Below are positions 44,479-53,405 of a DNA stretch of 64,000 bases, in pieces. Below the pieces are notes generated by a model. That model saw only the letters and a program-made list of their open reading frames with translations, had not been told where the DNA came from and ran no database searches. A program made the position numbers and the translations under genes. The DNA is from Chryseobacterium gilvum (lineage in GTDB: Bacteria > Bacteroidota > Bacteroidia > Flavobacteriales > Weeksellaceae): the NCBI RefSeq assembly GCF_025628965.1, contig NZ_JAOTEN010000001.1, positions 744,001 through 808,000 of the forward strand, written 5' to 3'. How positions within the stretch are numbered: the stretch's first letter is position 1; the number at the start of each line of letters is the position of its first letter.

Positions 44479-45657
44479 ATGGAAATGAAATATAATTTTG
44501 ACGAAATTATAAATAGGAGAGGAACTAACTCAGTAAAATGGGATCATTCAGAAAACGATGAAGTCCTGCCGATGTGGGTTGCCGATATGGATTTCAAAAC
44601 GGCTCCTGAAATCTTGCGGACTCTTTCAGATAAAGTTGAACACGGTATTTTCGGGTACAGCATTATTCCGGATCAATTTTATGAGTCTATTATCAGTTGG
44701 TGGCAAAATTATCACCATTTTACCATTAAAAAAGAATGGCTTATTCCGGTTCCTGGAATGATTGTTTCGCTTTCCGCACTGGTGAGAACATTTGTACAAC
44801 CCGGAGAACATATTATTTTGCAGCCACCTGTTTACAATCATTTTTTTAAACTAGCAGAAAATTGCGGGTATGATATTATAGAAAATCTTTTGATCTGCGA
44901 AAACGGAAATTATCGTATGGATTTTGAAGATCTTGAACGTCTCGCTTCTGATCCTAAAACCACTTTATTATTGCTTAGCAATCCCCATAATCCTATCGGC
45001 AGAGCCTGGACTTTGCAGGAGCTTGAAAAGCTTGCTGAAATCTGTTCCAGAAATCAGGTTATGGTTATCTCCGATGAAATACATGCCGATCTGGTTTTTG
45101 ACGGTAATCAGCATATTCCTTTCGCAGCGGTTGCCCAAAAATATGATATCATTTCTGCAACCTGCGGATCTCCCTGTAAAACATTCAATATATCGGGTCT
45201 GCCCATTTCTTACGTCATCTGTGAAGATCAGAGCAGTTTAAAAAGAATTCAAAAAACACTCGATACCCAGGAAACGAACTATCCTAATTCTGTTGCGGTC
45301 GATGCTTTGATCGCGGCGTATACAAATGGCGAAGACTGGCTGGAACAGCTTAAAATTTATCTTTACAATAATTATCAATTTCTTAAAAGCTTTTGTGAGG
45401 CACACATACCACAAATAAAAATTACACCTTTACAGGCGACTTACCTGGTCTGGCTTGATTGTAGCTTTCTTTCTTTACCTTCCGAAGATTTGGCCAAATT
45501 ATTATTTGAAAAAGGGAATATCCGGATCAATCCGGGAACAATGTACGGCTCTGCCGGCGAAGGTTTCCTGAGAATCAATATTGCATGTCCCAGAGAAATT
45601 CTTAATGAAGGATTGTCAAAATTAGCAACAGTTTTAAAAGAAATACATAAACCATAA
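44479..45657 (+). CDS. PatB/MalY-type C-S lyase (EgtE-like role)
   Basis: 392 residues, a fold-type I PLP enzyme of the PatB group: MWVADMDFKTAPEIL (32-46), PVYNH, LLLSNPHNPIGRAW (164-177), SDEIHADLVFDG (198-209) and SPCKTFNISGL with PLP Lys234. C-S lyases split cysteine conjugates to a thiol, pyruvate and ammonia. In ergothioneine synthesis this final step is done by EgtE; position seven bases after the transporter gene supports that, although PatB lyases have other roles such as cystathionine breakdown. The gene is translationally close to the rest of the operon. Confidence 0.88.
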   Translation: MEMKYNFDEIINRRGTNSVKWDHSENDEVLPMWVADMDFKTAPEILRTLSDKVEHGIFGYSIIPDQFYESIISWWQNYHHFTIKKEWLIPVPGMIVSLSALVRTFVQPGEHIILQPPVYNHFFKLAENCGYDIIENLLICENGNYRMDFEDLERLASDPKTTLLLLSNPHNPIGRAWTLQELEKLAEICSRNQVMVISDEIHADLVFDGNQHIPFAAVAQKYDIISATCGSPCKTFNISGLPISYVICEDQSSLKRIQKTLDTQETNYPNSVAVDALIAAYTNGEDWLEQLKIYLYNNYQFLKSFCEAHIPQIKITPLQATYLVWLDCSFLSLPSEDLAKLLFEKGNIRINPGTMYGSAGEGFLRINIACPREILNEGLSKLATVLKEIHKP

Positions 45658-45675
45658 ACTCCAAAACTATTACAA

Positions 45676-46950
45676 ATGGAAAATGAAAATAGTATTGTCA
45701 TTATAGGTGGCGGTTTTGCAGGGATAGAAATTGCAAAGAGATTATTAAAGTCAGATTATAAAGCAAAAATTACACTGGTAGACAAAAATAATTACAATTT
45801 TTTTCCGCCACTGCTGTATCAGGTTGCCACCGGATTTTTGGATGTTTCCAACATCAGTTATCCTTTTAGGAAATTTTTTAGAAAATATTCAGGTTTTTCT
45901 TTCAGGATGGGGGAGCTGCAGGAGATTATTCCCGGGGAAAACAAAATTATTCTTGATAATGGTGAACTAAGGTATTCTAAACTCATCATTGCAACCGGAA
46001 CGGTAAGTAATTATTTCGGAAACGAGAATGTCCGGAAAAATGCATTACCGATGAAAACCATTTCAGATGCCATTAATCTGAGAAATACAATTCTGGAGCG
46101 TCTGGAAAGGGCTTCACAAATTTCAGATTTAAATGAAAAGAAAAAGCTCACCACATTTGTAGTCGCAGGTGGCGGTCCTACCGGAGTTGAAATCGCAGGA
46201 ATGCTCAGTGAGCTGAGAAAAAATATCCTCTTTAAAGATTATCCGGAATTAAAAGACATTCATCTTGACATTTACCTGATCGACGGTTTAAACACCGTAC
46301 TTGCACCGATGAGCAAATCTTCGCAGGAATATGCAGGCAAATCGCTAAAAGAGATGGGCGTTATTATCAGGCTTGGCCAGATTGTGAAAGATTATACCAA
46401 TAATACCGTTTATCTTGCAGACGGAACAACAATAGCGACCGAAAACCTGATCTGGACGGCGGGAGTTACGGCACAGGTTTTTAAAGGAATTCCTGAAGAA
46501 TATTATGGAAGAGGAAAACGGCTTATTGTAGATGCATACAATAAGATTATCGGAACAGAAAATATCTACGCTATTGGTGATACATGCATCATGATTACAG
46601 ATCCTGCTTTCCCTGAAGGTCATCCACAGTTGGCACAGGTAGCCATTCAGCAGGCGGAAAATCTTTCAAAAAACCTTATGGCTGCTGAAAAAGGAAATAA
46701 ATTACGTCCTTTTATTTATAATGATAAAGGATCGATGGCGATTATCAGCAGAAACCGCGCTGTTGCAGACCTGAACGGACCCGTGAAGCATTTTAACGGT
46801 TTTATAGCCTGGCTGATCTGGATTTTTATTCATCTCATGTCGCTTATTAATCTGAGAAATAAAGTAACGACATTTTTAAACTGGCTGTATTCCTACACCA
46901 CAAAAGATCAGCCGCTGAGAATGATCGTAAGACCCGGAAAAAATACTTGA
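45676..46950 (+). CDS. Type II NADH dehydrogenase
   Basis: 424 residues. NAD(P)/FAD motifs: IVIIGGGFAGIEIAKRL (7-23), FVVAGGGPTGVEIAGML (about 157-173) and YAIGDTC (about 297-303). The NNYNFFPPLLYQVATG and VTAQVFKG segments mark the NDH-2 family. A C-terminal amphipathic to hydrophobic stretch (GFIAWLIWIFIHLMSLINL) anchors it to the inner face of the membrane. It passes electrons from NADH to quinone without pumping protons. It lies 18 bp after the C-S lyase, at the end of the ergothioneine operon, although a link is not obvious. Confidence 0.9.
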   Translation: MENENSIVIIGGGFAGIEIAKRLLKSDYKAKITLVDKNNYNFFPPLLYQVATGFLDVSNISYPFRKFFRKYSGFSFRMGELQEIIPGENKIILDNGELRYSKLIIATGTVSNYFGNENVRKNALPMKTISDAINLRNTILERLERASQISDLNEKKKLTTFVVAGGGPTGVEIAGMLSELRKNILFKDYPELKDIHLDIYLIDGLNTVLAPMSKSSQEYAGKSLKEMGVIIRLGQIVKDYTNNTVYLADGTTIATENLIWTAGVTAQVFKGIPEEYYGRGKRLIVDAYNKIIGTENIYAIGDTCIMITDPAFPEGHPQLAQVAIQQAENLSKNLMAAEKGNKLRPFIYNDKGSMAIISRNRAVADLNGPVKHFNGFIAWLIWIFIHLMSLINLRNKVTTFLNWLYSYTTKDQPLRMIVRPGKNT

Positions 46951-47089
46951 CACTGAAAATAATTCTCACTTATTGATCTATGATAATGTAAAGTTCTTTT
47001 ATTTGTCGGAAATTTGAAAACGGATACAGAGTACTGTTTCATCATCTAAACAACATTCTCTATTAATATAAATATTAAACTTTAAAAAA

Positions 47090-47764
47090 ATGAAAAAAAT
47101 TAGTGTAATTGCTTTGGCGGGTATCGGTTTGCTTTTGGCATCTTGTAATGATAAAAAGACAGATGCGACATCTACCGCTCAGGAACAAAAAGTAGCTGAA
47201 CAGAAAGGAGATATTTTTACAGTGGATACCGCTGCATCAAAAGTAAACTGGAAAGCGTTTCACAAAGGTGGTTTTGCACCGAGATGGGGTACACTTTCTA
47301 TTTCTTCCGGGAAATTATCTTTGGCTGAAAACCAACTAAGCTCCGGAGAATTTGTAATAGATATGAAATCTATCAAAGTAGATCCGGCTTCTGTTACTGA
47401 AAAAGATAAAAAATACACTGATTTAGAAGGGCATCTTAAAAATGAAGACTTTTTTAATGTAGAAAAATATCCTACGGCAGAATTTAAAATTACAAAAATT
47501 TCAGATTTGGCGGCGGGTACAAAAGATGCAGTTGAAGGAGCTAATAAAACAGTAAGCGGAAATCTTACCTTACAGGGGAAAACGCTGAATGTCAGTTTTC
47601 CTGCAAAAGTAGATATTGCTGATAATACGGCAGCGGTAAAAGCTAAATTCACTGTAAACCGCGCCGATTGGGGGATTAAATTCGGAACTACGGAAGCAGA
47701 TCCTGCCGAATGGATGATCAGCAAAGACATAGAAATTGGAATTGATGTAAAAGCAACCAAATAA
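47090..47764 (+). CDS. YceI-family lipoprotein
   Basis: 224 residues. Signal MKKISVIALAGIGLLLASC with lipobox and Cys19; a short Thr/Lys-rich linker; then the YceI lipocalin-like domain (about 42-222), with FTVDTAASKVNWKAFHKGG, KYPTAEFKITKI and DWGIKFGTTE. YceI proteins bind isoprenoids in a beta-barrel in the periplasm; this one is lipid-anchored. It stands alone, 139 bp after the NDH-2 gene, with its own intrinsic terminator. Confidence 0.92.
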   Translation: MKKISVIALAGIGLLLASCNDKKTDATSTAQEQKVAEQKGDIFTVDTAASKVNWKAFHKGGFAPRWGTLSISSGKLSLAENQLSSGEFVIDMKSIKVDPASVTEKDKKYTDLEGHLKNEDFFNVEKYPTAEFKITKISDLAAGTKDAVEGANKTVSGNLTLQGKTLNVSFPAKVDIADNTAAVKAKFTVNRADWGIKFGTTEADPAEWMISKDIEIGIDVKATK

Positions 47765-47803
47765 AACCTAGGATATCTGCATTGCAGATGCCTCTTAATT
47801 TAA

Positions 47804-47833
47804 AAAAACTGCACTTTATCGAGTGCAGTTTTT
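47804..47833 (+). terminator. Intrinsic terminator of the YceI gene
   Basis: A 12-bp stem AAAAACTGCACT/AGTGCAGTTTTT (47804-47815, 47822-47833) with a six-base loop, 40 bp after the stop codon. A short T run continues past the stem. Confidence 0.88.
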
Positions 47834-47956
47834 ATTTTGAGTAGTAATTGTTCACTAACAGGGTCATTCTTCATTTATTTACCAACATAAACTTTGATGA
47901 ATATATTTAGCCCAAAAACATGGCTTATTTTTTGAACATACCACAAAAAGTAAACT

Positions 47957-48664
47957 ATGATTTTAACATTTTTATTAGATTTCAGCTGGAAAGAATTGTT
48001 TCTGGGAACGGAAGATTGGGGGTTTTTACTGGAAATTGTCTTGCGTACAATGATCATGTTTCTTACCATCATCATTGCATTAAGAGTTTTAGGAAAAAGA
48101 GGGGTGAAGCAGTTGTCGGTTTTTGAACTGGTGGTGATCATCGGTTTGGGTTCAGCAGCGGGTGACCCGATGTTTTATAAAGAAGTTGGCGTAGTATCTT
48201 CCATGGTTGTCTTTATCATTATTATCTTACTCTACAGTTTACTCACGCACAGTATAGGCAGATTTAAGAAAATAGAAAACCTGCTGGAAGGAAAAGCCAT
48301 CTGTCTGATCGAAGACGGAATTTTTGCTATAGATAATTTTAAAAAGGAAAATCTTGGAAGCGACGAATTTTTTGCTGAGTTAAGAGGAAAAGGCATTTCA
48401 CATCTTGGGCAGATTAATTGGGCTATCGAAGAAGTTTCGGGAGAAATAAGCGTTTTTTATCATGAAGATGAAAATGTAAAGTACGGATTGCCGATTATGC
48501 TGCATTCTCTGGAATATCCCTTAACGTATATTGACAAAGCAGATCACTACTCATGTACTTTTTGTGGATATACAGAGTTTAAAAACCCGGGGCCTGCAGA
48601 AAAATGCATCAATTGTAAAAGAGAACATTGGATTCAGGCAAGCATCGCCAAAAGAATTACTTAG
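47957..48664 (+). CDS. DUF421 membrane protein with C-terminal zinc-ribbon-like tail
   Basis: 235 residues. Three membrane segments (about 25-45, 57-75, 80-98; MIMFLTIIIALRVLGKRGVK, ELVVIIGLGSAAGDPMF) and a cytoplasmic or periplasmic DUF421 domain (about 110-165) with LEGKAICLIEDG and NLGSDEFFAELRGKGI. DUF421 (YetF) proteins are common and uncharacterised. The tail (about 190-230) carries CTFCGY and CINCKREHW, a four-Cys zinc-ribbon-like pattern not usual for the family. It is monocistronic with a terminator. Confidence 0.85.
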   Translation: MILTFLLDFSWKELFLGTEDWGFLLEIVLRTMIMFLTIIIALRVLGKRGVKQLSVFELVVIIGLGSAAGDPMFYKEVGVVSSMVVFIIIILLYSLLTHSIGRFKKIENLLEGKAICLIEDGIFAIDNFKKENLGSDEFFAELRGKGISHLGQINWAIEEVSGEISVFYHEDENVKYGLPIMLHSLEYPLTYIDKADHYSCTFCGYTEFKNPGPAEKCINCKREHWIQASIAKRIT

Positions 48665-48688
48665 AAAAGCTACAGATAATATTTCAAT

Positions 48689-48718
48689 AAAAATCCCCAA
48701 CATAAGCTGGGGATTTTT
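48689..48718 (+). terminator. Intrinsic terminator of the DUF421 gene
   Basis: Stem AAAAATCCCCA/TGGGGATTTTT (48689-48699, 48708-48718) with an eight-base loop; five T at the 3' side. Confidence 0.9.
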
Positions 48719-48759
48719 CTAATAATTTGAATATATATAATTTGAATTGGTCTTGTAAA

Positions 48760-49176
48760 TCAGGACAAAGCCTTATTTGTAAATGAATTTTTAATACCGG
48801 TTTCTTTCCCAAATAAACAAGAGAATATATTCTGAAACTCATGGATATATTTACATTTTATGGAATTTCCATAAATTTTTAATCCTTCAACAATTTTCTT
48901 AGAACTCAGATCAATATCATATTTAATGAATGGTTCTGGTCTTTCATAACGTATTCTGTGGTCAGAAGTATAGGTTTTAAGGAAACCGAATTTTTCTAGC
49001 CAGTCTTCATTAATTTTAATCGGTTCGATAGAATCTGCAGGTACAGAAAAACTGTGATCGTCATTCTCGATCTTCACAAAATAGTTTTCTTTTTCATTTT
49101 GGAAAATCTCTGTAATAGTAAAAATCTGATTGTTATATTCTACCAGATTTTTGATTTTTAGATCTGTTACTTTCAT
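48760..49176 (-). CDS. Hypothetical protein with SH3-like N-terminus
   Basis: 138 residues from the ATG at 49176 (MKVTDLKIKNLVEYNNQIFT), preferred over a longer start at 49224 that adds a low-complexity tail. The first 60 residues form a likely SH3-like beta barrel (FTITEIFQNEKENYFVKIEN), followed by two more beta-rich segments, IEPIKINEDWLEKFGF and RIRYERPEPFIKYDI, and a Cys-containing helix (YIHEFQNIFSCLFG). Flavobacterial homologs of this type are uncharacterised and often phage-linked, but no phage gene lies nearby. It is convergent with the DUF421 gene and shares the region of its terminator. Confidence 0.6.
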   Translation of the reverse strand: MKVTDLKIKNLVEYNNQIFTITEIFQNEKENYFVKIENDDHSFSVPADSIEPIKINEDWLEKFGFLKTYTSDHRIRYERPEPFIKYDIDLSSKKIVEGLKIYGNSIKCKYIHEFQNIFSCLFGKETGIKNSFTNKALS

Positions 49177-49271
49177 AATATTTTGTGATGTTGTATTTAA
49201 CATAATAATAATGTGGTGTAACATATTTTACAAATTCTATGCCTTGCATTTATTACGGTGAAATTTTTTAA

Positions 49272-49302
49272 ATAAAAAAAACACACTAATTTGTAATGTG
49301 TT
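49272..49302 (-). terminator. Probable terminator of the crt operon
   Basis: On the minus strand AACACA pairs with TGTGTT (49302-49297, 49285-49280) and eight T follow or lie inside the run down to 49272. It is about 110 bp after the last crt gene stop. Confidence 0.55.
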
Positions 49303-49412
49303 GATTATTAGTAATGAAAAAAATATGGAAAATTTAATTTTAAGGTTTTTTTAAGTTTTTTTTCAACGTTTTGTGTTTTTATAAAGTCTTTAAAAATGTT
49401 TTTGAATTGAAA

Positions 49413-50138
49413 TTACTCAGGAAGCGATGACATTTTATTTATATCATAATTTCTGACTTTCTTTTTAAACTTTTGAAAAAAGTACAGATTCCAAAGTATG
49501 AGTGTATAACCATAAATGGTATCTTCCACAGGAATCGTAAAAATTCTGAATCCGATGATTCTTGCGGGGTTATAATTCACGATAGGAGCATCTAAACCGG
49601 TGCCTGTTAGAATTCCGTTGACGGCTATAAAACCGGGCATTAGAATAAGATAAATCACAGAGGCTTTTCCGATCCATTGTACTTTTAAGATAAAAGATAA
49701 AGCAAAAAGGCTTAATGCTGTTACGACAAATGTGATAAATGGGTAAATAAAATCGCAGTAAATAAAAGCCAGAACGACCAGGATAAGGATAAAACCGATT
49801 ACAAAAATTTTTTCAGGAAGCGGATTCCAGTCAAAATTAAAAAATTTATTTAAGCAGAAATAAGTGAATACACATGCGAAAGGGATACAAATAAAAAACA
49901 TCAGTTCTTCAATAGGAAGCTGAAAAATTTTAATTCCGACAAGATATTGATCATTAAACCACCAAACCCCGATTTTTGTGAACCATGCGTCCCATATAAT
50001 AAAAACCGTTGCAACCAATACCGAACACAGAACAAAAGCCGCAAAATGCCTGCTGAATTTAATTTTATGATGAAAGGAAAATATGAAACATATAATAACC
50101 GTAAAAAAGTTAATCAATAAGTAGGTATAATGTTCCAT
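49413..50138 (-). CDS. Lycopene cyclase-domain protein (CrtYcd type)
   Basis: 241 residues with about seven membrane segments. Two halves of the CrtYc/CrtYd type are fused: IEELMFFICIPFACVFTYFC in the first and VEDTIYGYTLILWNLYFF in the second, with the Asp/Glu pairs typical of the active site. This membrane enzyme closes lycopene rings to beta-carotene. It is the last gene of the crt operon, 3 bp after crtZ, as in other flavobacteria. It carries no signal peptide of the cleaved type. Confidence 0.9.
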   Translation of the reverse strand: MEHYTYLLINFFTVIICFIFSFHHKIKFSRHFAAFVLCSVLVATVFIIWDAWFTKIGVWWFNDQYLVGIKIFQLPIEELMFFICIPFACVFTYFCLNKFFNFDWNPLPEKIFVIGFILILVVLAFIYCDFIYPFITFVVTALSLFALSFILKVQWIGKASVIYLILMPGFIAVNGILTGTGLDAPIVNYNPARIIGFRIFTIPVEDTIYGYTLILWNLYFFQKFKKKVRNYDINKMSSLPE

Positions 50139-50141
50139 TTT

Positions 50142-50600
50142 CTATGTCCTCTTTTTGTTGAAATACATCTTAAAATATTTTACCGGAACCCATAAAAACC
50201 CAAAACATTCTCCCTGTTCTCTACCGGTATGTTTGTGGTGTTGCTTGTGCGCTCTTCTGATCGCAAGCAAATAAGGATTCTGGGTATCCCTAAGTAATTT
50301 AAACCGCTGATGGATGAATATGTCATGTACAAAAAAATAAGCCATTCCGTATACGGTGATTCCGATGGCAATATAGAAATAAATATTGAAATGATTGATG
50401 GTGCCGTAATACATCATTGCAATGGTCGGGATGGCAAAAATGGCAAAGAAATAGTCATTCCGCTCCATATGCCCGTCGTTACTGTGATCGTGATGATCGC
50501 GGTGAAGGCTCCACAAAAAACCATGCATGATATATTTGTGAACCATCCAGGTAATGCCTTCCATGATAAAAAATGTAGCCAATACAATCAGGAAATTCAT
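50142..50600 (-). CDS. crtZ: Beta-carotene hydroxylase
   Basis: 152 residues of the fatty-acid hydroxylase/CrtZ family. Three or four membrane segments and the iron-binding His motifs HKYIMHGFLWSLHRDHHDH (about 22-40), HDIFIHQRF and RRAHKQHHKH are intact. It adds hydroxyl groups to beta-carotene, giving cryptoxanthin and zeaxanthin, the yellow pigment of many chryseobacteria. It overlaps the SRPBCC gene by 4 bp, so the two are translationally coupled. Confidence 0.93.
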   Translation of the reverse strand: MNFLIVLATFFIMEGITWMVHKYIMHGFLWSLHRDHHDHSNDGHMERNDYFFAIFAIPTIAMMYYGTINHFNIYFYIAIGITVYGMAYFFVHDIFIHQRFKLLRDTQNPYLLAIRRAHKQHHKHTGREQGECFGFLWVPVKYFKMYFNKKRT

Positions 50601-51070
50601 AACTGATTTTTTTTCTGATTAAACATTTCTTCTAAAACCTTAAACCGGTAGCTGAAAATATGCTCCAGTTTTTTTTTCACAAATACCGTATGCGCTATTT
50701 CACCTAAAAAACCCATAGGAAGCTCATAATCTACAATGTCTCTGATGAGAACCCCTTTTTCATTTGGAATAAACTCATGAAAATGGTTCCATAACTTGTA
50801 TGGGCCTTTTTTCTGGAAATCAATAAAATTTTTATGATGATCAACCTGGGTAATTTCCGTTTGCCAATCCATTTTTATTCCGAGCAGAGGCGATACGTAA
50901 TAATCAATAATCATCCCTTGGTAAATTTCGTCATCTTTAAGATCAGTTCTTACAATAAAATTCATGTCTTTCGGCGTAATCTTCGAGAGATTATGTGCTG
51001 ATGAAAAGAATTTCCATGCGGTTTCAATATCGCAATTTAGCTGCTGCTCACGTTTTAGCTGATGTACCAT
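50597..51070 (-). CDS. SRPBCC-family protein in the crt operon
   Basis: 157 residues, a START/SRPBCC-like hydrophobic-pocket fold: TAWKFFSSAHNLSKITPKDM, DEIYQGMIIDYYVSPLLGIK, WQTEITQVDHHKNFIDFQKK and PMGFLGEIAHTVFVKKKLEH. Such proteins, named cell division inhibitor-like in some annotations, often sit between crtB and crtZ in flavobacteria and may carry carotenoid intermediates; that role is inferred. It overlaps crtZ and lies 23 bp after crtB. Confidence 0.88.
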   Translation of the reverse strand: MVHQLKREQQLNCDIETAWKFFSSAHNLSKITPKDMNFIVRTDLKDDEIYQGMIIDYYVSPLLGIKMDWQTEITQVDHHKNFIDFQKKGPYKLWNHFHEFIPNEKGVLIRDIVDYELPMGFLGEIAHTVFVKKKLEHIFSYRFKVLEEMFNQKKNQL

Positions 51071-51093
51071 TGTTACTTTTTAAATAATTTAAT

Positions 51094-51930
51094 CTATAAA
51101 TAAGATATTTTATATTGCAGATAACTGCTCATCATAAGGGAGAATTTTCTTCCGTTTGAAATCCTGATTCTCTGGTTGATTATTTTTTTGGCAGGAGTTC
51201 TTTTTATTTTTCTAAATAATGAGATATAATACCGATATGCCAAATATACTCCGAATCTCGCTGAATTTGGCAGTTTTTTAATACCTTCCAAAGCTTCTTT
51301 AAATTCATCCTGAATGTCTTTTTCAATATGTGCTTTTACGGAATTATCAAAGTAAGAAATGTCAACATTCGGAAAATAAGTACGTCCCAGAATCTGATAA
51401 TCATCTTTCATATCTCTCAAAAAATTAACCTTCTGAAATGCTGAGCCCAGCTTCATCGCAGATGGTCTCAGAATTTTATACTGTTCTTTATTGCCGTCTA
51501 CAAAAATCTGAAGACACATCAATCCCACTACTTCTGCAGAGCCGAGGATATATTCTTTATAAAGCTCAGAATCATAATCAATATCGTGAAGGTCCATTTC
51601 CATACTGTTGAGAAACTGATAAATCAGCTGAAAATCAATCTGGTATTGATGAATAGTCTCCTGAAATGCCTGTAATATAGGATTTAGTGATATTTTTTCT
51701 TCTAAAGCCTGATTGGTCTGTTCACGAAACCGGGAAAGCAGGGTAGCACGGTCATACCCATGAAAGCTATCTACGATTTCATCTGCGAGACGTACATATC
51801 CGTAAATGGCATAGATCGAATTTCTTATTTTAGGCGAAAGTGCGAGAATTCCTAACGAAAAACTGGTGCTGTACTGCTTTGTAGTCTGCTTACTGATTTT
51901 ATACGAAAGGTCGTCAAATGATTTTTTCAT
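51094..51930 (-). CDS. crtB: Phytoene synthase
   Basis: 278 residues of the trans-isoprenyl diphosphate synthase head-to-head family. The first Asp-rich motif is DEIVD (50-54) and the second DMKDD (173-177), with RLADEIVDSF and RTYFPNVD as flanking signatures. It condenses two geranylgeranyl diphosphates to phytoene. It lies 11 bp after crtI in the operon. No crtE (GGPP synthase) or idi is in the window, so the precursors must come from elsewhere. Confidence 0.94.
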   Translation of the reverse strand: MKKSFDDLSYKISKQTTKQYSTSFSLGILALSPKIRNSIYAIYGYVRLADEIVDSFHGYDRATLLSRFREQTNQALEEKISLNPILQAFQETIHQYQIDFQLIYQFLNSMEMDLHDIDYDSELYKEYILGSAEVVGLMCLQIFVDGNKEQYKILRPSAMKLGSAFQKVNFLRDMKDDYQILGRTYFPNVDISYFDNSVKAHIEKDIQDEFKEALEGIKKLPNSARFGVYLAYRYYISLFRKIKRTPAKKIINQRIRISNGRKFSLMMSSYLQYKISYL

Positions 51931-51941
51931 ATTCGTTTTAT

Positions 51942-53405
51942 TTATTTGGTAGCTTCGTGGGCCGCTATTTTTCCTGAAATAATTGAAGGAGGAACTCCTG
52001 GTCCCGGAACAGTCAGTTGCCCGGTGTAAAAGAGATTATTAATTTTTTTATTTTTTAATGAAGGCTTTAAAACAGCAGTTTGGGCAAGCGTATTCGCCAA
52101 TCCGTACGCGTTTCCTTCATATGCATTATAATCTTCTTTGAAATCTTTAATACAGTAGCTTTTTTTATAGTCTAATGTAGATAAAAGATCAGAAGTTTGG
52201 GTATGTTTTTCAAGTCTTTTAATCATTTGATCAAAATACAGTTCTCTCATTTCTTCGGTATCTTCAAGCCCGGTCGCTACCGGCATCAGGAGAAAAACAT
52301 TTTCACATCCTTCCGGAGCAACGTTTTTATCGGTTTTCGAAGGACAGCAGACATAAAACAGCGGTTTTGTAGGCCATTTTTTATCATCATAGATTTCTGC
52401 GGTATGGAGGTCAAGATCGTTTTCGAAAAAAAGCGTATGATGTTTCAGATTAGGAATCTTTTCTTTAAATCCTAAATAATAAATAAGACAAGACGGCGCA
52501 AAAGTTCTTTTTTTCCAGTAATCTTCACTGTAATTGCGGTACTTTTCAGGAATCAGGGTGCTTTCAGTATGATGATAGTCAGATGAAGCGATCACTGTGT
52601 CAAATGAAATTTCTTTTCCGTTTACTGAAAGCGCGGTCGCTTTTTTATCAGTTATTTTTATGGAATCTATAGTTGAATTAAGATAAATTTTCACGCCTTC
52701 ATTTTTTGCAACTTCTGCCATCGCATCGATTACTTTTGAAAATCCGCCCATCGGATACCAAGTTCCCAGCTTGTATCCTCCATAATTCATGAGACTGTAT
52801 AAAGCAGGAATATCTTTAGGCGCCGCACCCAGGAAAATTACAGGAAATTCCATCAGCATAATCAGTTTTGGATCTGAAAAATATTTTCTTACAAAACTAT
52901 GAAAGTTAGATAACAGATCCAGTTTCAATGCGCTTTTGGCAATTTTCGGAGAAACAAATTCAAGCCACGAGTGACAGGGTTTATTTACGAAATCTTTCAT
53001 CCCGACTTCATATTTATACTGTGCATCTTCCATAAATTCATCCAGCTTCTTTCCGGCCCCCTTTTCAGTTTGTTCAAAAAGCAGTTTCATTTCGTTGTAA
53101 TCGTGAGGTATTCCCATAACTCCGTCCGAAAAAACCATCTCAAACTGAGGATCTAAAGGGACAAGTGTAAAAAAGTCTGACGTTTTCTTTCCAAAATCTG
53201 CAAAAAAAGATTCAATAATATCGGGCATCCAATACCAGCTAGGGCCCATGTCAAAAACATATCCTTTTTCTGTGGTAAATTTTCTCGCTCTTCCTCCCAA
53301 ACTGTCATTCTTCTCAAAAAGATGTACCTCATGATTTTTTTTCGCCGCATATGCCGCCGCCGATAGTCCTGAAAAACCTGATCCTATGATTGCTATTTTT
53401 TTCAT
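51942..53405 (-). CDS. crtI: Phytoene desaturase (CrtI type)
   Basis: 487 residues. The N-terminal FAD site IAIIGSGFSGLSAAAYAA (4-21), then HLFEKNDSLGGRARKF and GPSWYWMPDIIESFF; the C-terminal signature NLFYTGQLTVPGPGVPPSII (about 460-480) defines bacterial CrtI. It introduces four double bonds into phytoene to make lycopene. It overlaps the MarR gene by 4 bp. Its position between marR and crtB is the standard flavobacterial order. Confidence 0.94.
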   Translation of the reverse strand: MKKIAIIGSGFSGLSAAAYAAKKNHEVHLFEKNDSLGGRARKFTTEKGYVFDMGPSWYWMPDIIESFFADFGKKTSDFFTLVPLDPQFEMVFSDGVMGIPHDYNEMKLLFEQTEKGAGKKLDEFMEDAQYKYEVGMKDFVNKPCHSWLEFVSPKIAKSALKLDLLSNFHSFVRKYFSDPKLIMLMEFPVIFLGAAPKDIPALYSLMNYGGYKLGTWYPMGGFSKVIDAMAEVAKNEGVKIYLNSTIDSIKITDKKATALSVNGKEISFDTVIASSDYHHTESTLIPEKYRNYSEDYWKKRTFAPSCLIYYLGFKEKIPNLKHHTLFFENDLDLHTAEIYDDKKWPTKPLFYVCCPSKTDKNVAPEGCENVFLLMPVATGLEDTEEMRELYFDQMIKRLEKHTQTSDLLSTLDYKKSYCIKDFKEDYNAYEGNAYGLANTLAQTAVLKPSLKNKKINNLFYTGQLTVPGPGVPPSIISGKIAAHEATK

